Part shown: piece by piece, positions 35,141-38,853 of the stretch | Position numbering within the stretch: the stretch's first letter is position 1 | Layout of the letters: the number at the start of each line of letters is the position of its first letter | From: a virus | Direction: 5' to 3' (one strand) | Length of the DNA: 38,853 bases | Virus record (IMG/VR): IMGVR_UViG_3300000367_000004 | Location: 1 to 38,853 of that record | Program-made: the position numbers and the translations under genes | The notes under the pieces: generated by a model | The model's input: the letters and a program-made list of their open reading frames with translations, nothing else | Database searches by the model: none | Told to the model about the DNA's origin: nothing

Positions 35141-35398
35141 CTACCGGACCTTCACATACTGGTCATTCAGTGGCTCTCCTACGCCATCAAGCGGAACGGT
35201 GTACTCCTCAGCTTGCGTGGTGCCCTTGCCCAGCACACCTAACAGCACCAGCACGTTGAGCGCAGCCACGGCGATTTCCTGCCAACCCTCGGTGACGTCC
35301 GAGGCGATGCCAGCGGCGGCAGCCACCGTGACGATCGCCTGCACGAGAACTACCCAGAACATCTGCTTCCGGATGGGGTGTCGTTCGTCCAGATTCAT
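35141..35398 (-). CDS. Holin-like membrane protein, 85 aa
   Basis: Start ATG at 35398 follows AGGAGATAACTCA. After a charged N-terminus (MNLDERHPIRKQ) come two helices (MFWVVLVQAIVTVAAAAGIA and EIAVAALNVLVLLGVLG) separated by a polar turn, as in class II holins and the widespread actinophage holins. First gene of the lysis cassette, so it is the best holin candidate. Confidence 0.75.
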   Translation of the reverse strand: MNLDERHPIRKQMFWVVLVQAIVTVAAAAGIASDVTEGWQEIAVAALNVLVLLGVLGKGTTQAEEYTVPLDGVGEPLNDQYVKVR

Positions 35399-35449
35399 TG
35401 AGTTATCTCCTGTTCAGTGATGTTTCGCGGTGTGACATCGTACAGCTAA

Positions 35450-35710
35450 CTAGCTCAGCGCACCTAGTATCACCCAGCTACCTCCGACCCGATGAAGGAT
35501 GACACGTTCGCCGTTTGATGGCTGATTCCCTTTCAGGTATCGGTAGCGTTTCATGGAGGGTGTGGCTTCGCCGTCAAAGTGCACTCGAGCACCGCTGGCA
35601 TTCACGTCGTACGCCTTGCCCATCTTGGTTGATGTGTTCCGCTTCACGTCGTCCAGGACGTCTAGCACGATTCTACGAATAGTTCGTACTGCCTCGGAAG
35701 AATCAGCCAT
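35450..35710 (-). CDS. Small tail-associated protein, 86 aa
   Basis: Start ATG at 35710 overlaps the tail gene stop by 8 nt. Helical N-terminus (EAVRTIRRIVLDVLDDVKR), then a compact beta domain ending NGERVILHRVGGSWVILGALS, a pattern like OB-type baseplate or spike domains. Position after tail genes supports a structural role. Family not recognised with certainty. Confidence 0.7.
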   Translation of the reverse strand: MADSSEAVRTIRRIVLDVLDDVKRNTSTKMGKAYDVNASGARVHFDGEATPSMKRYRYLKGNQPSNGERVILHRVGGSWVILGALS

Positions 35711-36947
35711 GCAGGCTCACCAGCTTTCTCAGCTTATGGCTCATCTTGCCACCCACTTCCAGCTCCATCTCCCAGTCGGTTTCCACAAACCTGTCGTTGG
35801 TACGATTCAGCCTTGGGTACACAACGCGGATCAGGTCTCCGTTCTCATGCATAGGCATGAGCAGCGTGTCTATCTCTGCACGTTGGTAGATCTGGCTCGC
35901 TTCAAAGGCAAGCCGTTCCACGTAGCTGTCCAGCGCCTCCTGGCTCACTACGTCAAGGTCATCACGGAAATCTGTGATTACACGCTGCATGTTCACAGTA
36001 CTCAGCGGATTCCCAGGGCTGTCATTGGTGAACGTACTGATCAATGGTTCGTCCACGTCTGGGTTGCTGACAACCGCGATCCAGTGATTGGCTACGCCGA
36101 ACCAGTCGAATTCGTAGGTTGCTGCCGGGTGGATGATACTGCGGTCGTCAGTCTGATAGGTGTAGTCCGTGTGCCGCTCGTCTGGGCGCTGATAAGGGTA
36201 GCTGTACGCCTTGCCGTGCCCATTGAACGACAGGGAGTTGTAGTTCATTGAATCTAGCAGATCGTTCACGATCTCTGCGAAGGAAGTTCCGATAGCCCAT
36301 TCCTTGTCTGCTGGCAACGTATGTTCGCTACCTGGAATGATGATGTCGCTGCCTCTGAAGCCTACGAAACGCAAGATCTCCCGAACGGCTGCCGTTATGT
36401 TCGTGCCAGATTCTAGGGAATAGCGGTCCTCAACTCGCCAATCTCGCAGGATCAGCATCTGGTCGAAGAGCTGCATGTCGTGGCCCAGCAATGCGCGCTC
36501 GCTCAGCTGGCTCTTGGGGCTGGCGATCATGAACACGCCGAGAGGCCACCGTAACTCGTCGTATTCCCACACTAGGTCTTCGTCAATGCTGGCCCAGATC
36601 GTGTCCATCTCATCCCAGGTGGGCGCAAGCGTTGCCCACGAAGTAGACGAGAAGCTGACCACGCGACGACGCATTTCCAGGTAGAACCACGGCTTGATTC
36701 GCTGCGTTGTGATCTCAAGATCTAGCCGAGTACGAAGGCGTATCTCAGCGATTCGCTTGATGTCTGCGAACATTCGGTTCGTCACCTTGCCACTGACAAC
36801 GTGATCATCAAGCCAACGAACGTGCCGACCGTCCTTGTCAAGAAGTTCGTAACGGAACCAGATCCGCCGACCGCTCCGGTGTAGCTCAGCGATCACTTCC
36901 TCTCGGCTGTAGCCGCCCTGCGCTAGTTCCTGCTGTTCGTGCGACAT
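35703..36947 (-). CDS. Minor tail / baseplate hub-like protein, 414 aa
   Basis: ATG 36947 overlaps the previous stop (TAATG). Residues 27-75 (GRRIWFRYELLDKDGRHVRWLDDHVVSGKVTNRMFADIKRIAEIRL) match the opening of actinophage minor tail proteins thought to be hub (gp27-like) components. The middle and C-terminal parts (NDLLDSMNYNSLSFNGHGKAYSYPY; YVERLAFEASQIYQRAEIDTLL) fit this type of protein. It is followed directly by the small OB-like gene. Confidence 0.75.
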   Translation of the reverse strand: MSHEQQELAQGGYSREEVIAELHRSGRRIWFRYELLDKDGRHVRWLDDHVVSGKVTNRMFADIKRIAEIRLRTRLDLEITTQRIKPWFYLEMRRRVVSFSSTSWATLAPTWDEMDTIWASIDEDLVWEYDELRWPLGVFMIASPKSQLSERALLGHDMQLFDQMLILRDWRVEDRYSLESGTNITAAVREILRFVGFRGSDIIIPGSEHTLPADKEWAIGTSFAEIVNDLLDSMNYNSLSFNGHGKAYSYPYQRPDERHTDYTYQTDDRSIIHPAATYEFDWFGVANHWIAVVSNPDVDEPLISTFTNDSPGNPLSTVNMQRVITDFRDDLDVVSQEALDSYVERLAFEASQIYQRAEIDTLLMPMHENGDLIRVVYPRLNRTNDRFVETDWEMELEVGGKMSHKLRKLVSLHG

Positions 36948-38853
36948 TAGAAGTTGTCCTCGCCACGGTAGTCCACTCCAGTCAGGCGCAGCGGTGCCAC
37001 TTCTCCCCAGAAACGGGCGTCCATCTCAGCGCCTTGGTCCGGGATACCGAAGAGCTTGCGCCCGCGCCCGTCGCGATAGCAAAGAATGCTACGACTACTG
37101 AGTAGGCGCTCCAAAGCGGCAGGATCGCCGGAGGCGTCATCCAGCTGCAGATCAACAGAGATGTACTCCTGGTCCCGCGTGCCGAACTCAGCCACCGGCA
37201 GTCTTCTACCCGCTACTCGGTGGTAGACACTGTCCGGAATGTGACCGTAAGCACCCCCTGAGTCATTGAATCTGAAGTTGTGAACGGTGGCCGCGTAGTT
37301 GTCAACTGCGTAGATCCAAGAGCCACGAAACCTCAGCTTGGGGCTGGTTACTTCAAATCGCAGAACAGTACCGTTGTCCCCGTAGACACTGATGCGGTAC
37401 AGATATTCGCGTTGCGCTGCCGGCGATATGTCTACGTAAGACACGGTGCCGGTGCCGTCAACCTCTACGAGCCTGTTCCAGTGGTCGCGGTCCCAGCGGT
37501 CAATGCTCGTACGAATCACGGTCGGGTCGTCTGGTCCAGGTTCGTTGTGCTGAACCTGGAGCTCCATGGTTGCCCGGTCCTCCTGTGGGAACATGAGGAT
37601 TTCTGGTGCTCTGGGCCTCGTATACTGAACTTCAACGCGCACGCTGCGCCACGAGCTCCACTGCCCGTTCTCGTAGATACGCAGCTGGAGCCACTCAGCA
37701 CGGTCCGTTACTGGAAACGGAACTTCGTGCTCTGTTCCGCTGGTTTCTACGAGAATGGTCTGGTAGATCTCGTTCGCGTTCATGCTGCCGTCGGCGTCAG
37801 CCACGCGCCTGAGCTGGAACTGACTGTGCCCTTCGCTTGTGAAACGAACTAGGTGGGTTTCCTGCCTGATGGTGTCGCCCATGACGGGGCTGATGAATCC
37901 CGGCGTCGGCGGTGCGGGATAGGCGCCGAACGGTTCCCATGAGCTATACGGCCCTACCTCCTGTTCTTCGTCGTAAGTGCGCACGCGCCATTCGTAGTCA
38001 CCTGGAGAGAAGAAGTTTGCCGTGAACAGATGGCTTGCATTGCTGGTGGTGCGAGTGATCGTGGTGGTGCTGCCGCCCACCGGGCGCCATTGCAGGTCGT
38101 AGCGCCACATCGGGCCACCGTCTGGGTCACGGTGTGTGAACGTGAAGGTGTTCGGCTCTTCCAGGTTGACGACTTCGTTGCCGACTGGATATGTCAGAGT
38201 TGGGGCTTGGGGCGGTAGATTCATGGTGAATAGCGTGAAGTTGTCAAACTCCGCGCTGCCGCCACCGACGTGCCCGAATCCGTGGCGGCGCCCGCTCATC
38301 AGTTCGTTGACGATCGCACTGATTCTGGGAGTTGTATTGCTCACTTCAGGTGAGAACACCTCAACGGTGCTATCGTCAGCACGCACGCGCAGCCGGTGGG
38401 TTCTGGCCACGCCCGTACCATCACGCCCTGCCAGCCACTCACTGATCGTTGACTGCGTGCCATTGATGGATCTCATCAATCTCACGTAGTAATCCTGCGC
38501 CGTTCCTGTTTGCACGAACTGTGTTGACCCGGTGCGTGCACTGCTGGTCTTGCTGTGGCTGTGCGTCCAGTTGCTGCCGAGCACCGAGTGAGTGTGGGTG
38601 TAACTGCTCGGGTGCGGGTCGCTACTGAAAGAACTCCACTCAAAACGGTCGTCAGCGGTGCCGTGCCCGTGGGTGTTGCTCGTGTTGCTGGCCGTGTCAA
38701 TGATCAGTCTCGCGTTCGGCTCAAAGATCATGTATGGCGAGTTACTCGTCGTGTAGAGGCCGATTCCGCGTGCGCTGCCATCGCGCAGGGCGTTTCCCCA
38801 GCCGAGCGGCAGGTCAACGGTTCTGGTCTGGCCCCACGACCATCCGCCCTGGG
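36947..38853 (-). CDS. Minor tail protein with Fn3-like repeats, N-terminus outside window
   Basis: The frame is open to the right edge: upstream of the Met at 38731 it reads QTRTVDLPLGWGNALRDGSA and GIGLYTTSNSPYM, so that Met is internal and at least 634 residues are visible. It is rich in Ser/Thr/Gly near the visible start, and Fn3/Ig-like modules are seen (PPQAPTLTYPVGNEVV ... YDLQWRPVGGS; PPTPGFISPVMGDTI ... SQFQLRRVAD; RPRAPEILMFP). These are typical of siphovirus tail fibres or baseplate proteins that touch the host surface. The C-terminal domain (YAATVHNFRFNDSGGAYGH) is unassigned. Confidence 0.85.
   Translation of the reverse strand, partial: QGGWSWGQTRTVDLPLGWGNALRDGSARGIGLYTTSNSPYMIFEPNARLIIDTASNTSNTHGHGTADDRFEWSSFSSDPHPSSYTHTHSVLGSNWTHSHSKTSSARTGSTQFVQTGTAQDYYVRLMRSINGTQSTISEWLAGRDGTGVARTHRLRVRADDSTVEVFSPEVSNTTPRISAIVNELMSGRRHGFGHVGGGSAEFDNFTLFTMNLPPQAPTLTYPVGNEVVNLEEPNTFTFTHRDPDGGPMWRYDLQWRPVGGSTTTITRTTSNASHLFTANFFSPGDYEWRVRTYDEEQEVGPYSSWEPFGAYPAPPTPGFISPVMGDTIRQETHLVRFTSEGHSQFQLRRVADADGSMNANEIYQTILVETSGTEHEVPFPVTDRAEWLQLRIYENGQWSSWRSVRVEVQYTRPRAPEILMFPQEDRATMELQVQHNEPGPDDPTVIRTSIDRWDRDHWNRLVEVDGTGTVSYVDISPAAQREYLYRISVYGDNGTVLRFEVTSPKLRFRGSWIYAVDNYAATVHNFRFNDSGGAYGHIPDSVYHRVAGRRLPVAEFGTRDQEYISVDLQLDDASGDPAALERLLSSRSILCYRDGRGRKLFGIPDQGAEMDARFWGEVAPLRLTGVDYRGEDNF

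Noticed and set aside
38729-38731. Met at 38731 as start of the tail protein
   Set aside because: The frame continues upstream to the window edge with natural tail-protein sequence, and there is no ribosome site before this ATG.
1-38853. tRNA genes
   Set aside because: No segment with a T-loop GGTTCRA pattern plus matching acceptor stem and anticodon arm was recognised on either strand; a dedicated scan would be needed to exclude a degenerate one.

Overview
This window looks like part of a double-stranded DNA siphovirus of an actinobacterium. Every supported gene (63, counting one cut at each edge) lies on the minus strand, so transcription runs from the right edge to the left. Supporting signs are moderately high GC, densely packed genes with 1-8 nt overlaps, strong GGAGG-type ribosome sites, GTG/TTG starts, a tail-lysis-replication gene order and many small zinc-knuckle and membrane proteins. 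No rRNA, tRNA, integrase or CRISPR array was seen. The host genus cannot be fixed from sequence alone; a Streptomyces-like host is plausible, and no mycolyl-esterase gene was seen.

Layout in transcription order. (1) 38853-35450: tail proteins, the first truncated by the window edge. (2) 35398-33319: lysis cassette of four small membrane proteins and a PGRP-type amidase endolysin, which carries a strong internal start for a separate cell-wall-binding product; it ends in a strong terminator. (3) 33160-22990: early/accessory region of short genes, many with their own promoter of uniform design (TTGCNN, 17 nt, TANNGT) embedded in a dyad of ACTGTACG half-sites. It encodes a putative DNA-binding regulator, a glycosyltransferase, a pyrimidine-dimer glycosylase-like protein, an HTH/zinc-ribbon regulator, DUF6011- and DUF2786-like proteins, a GH16 glycoside hydrolase and an HNH nuclease. 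(4) 22906-9287: replication and recombination: SNF2-type helicase, Cas4/RecB-like exonuclease, Sak4-like RecA-fold ATPase, SSB-like protein, primase fused to an AAA+ helicase domain, Rossmann oxidoreductase-like protein, HAD phosphatase, DUF1599-like protein and a C-family (DnaE-type) DNA polymerase. (5) 9284-1: small genes, a lipoprotein and two other exported proteins, a divergent ThyX, zinc-knuckle proteins, RuvC-like resolvase and a trypsin-like protease.

The main unexplained signal is non-coding. Several intergenic loci (about 2.1-2.4, 3.0-3.27, 7.85, 20.5-20.97, 24.72-24.91 and 28.75-28.91 kb) carry nested inverted repeats and share short motifs (AGAACGACTGT; CTACANNYGACCA). Two of them, 18 kb apart, share nearly the same 20-21 bp inverted-repeat arms around a CCCCTA/TAGGGG hairpin. 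A second anomaly is strong over-representation of GAATTC (about 42 by eye, about 6 expected).

How the parts fit: early promoters would fire many small host-takeover genes; the polymerase, primase-helicase, SSB, Sak4, exonuclease and resolvase form a largely self-sufficient replication/recombination set; ThyX, HAD, DUF1599-like and the two enzymes of unknown substrate may feed or modify nucleotides; the exported proteins may alter the cell surface.
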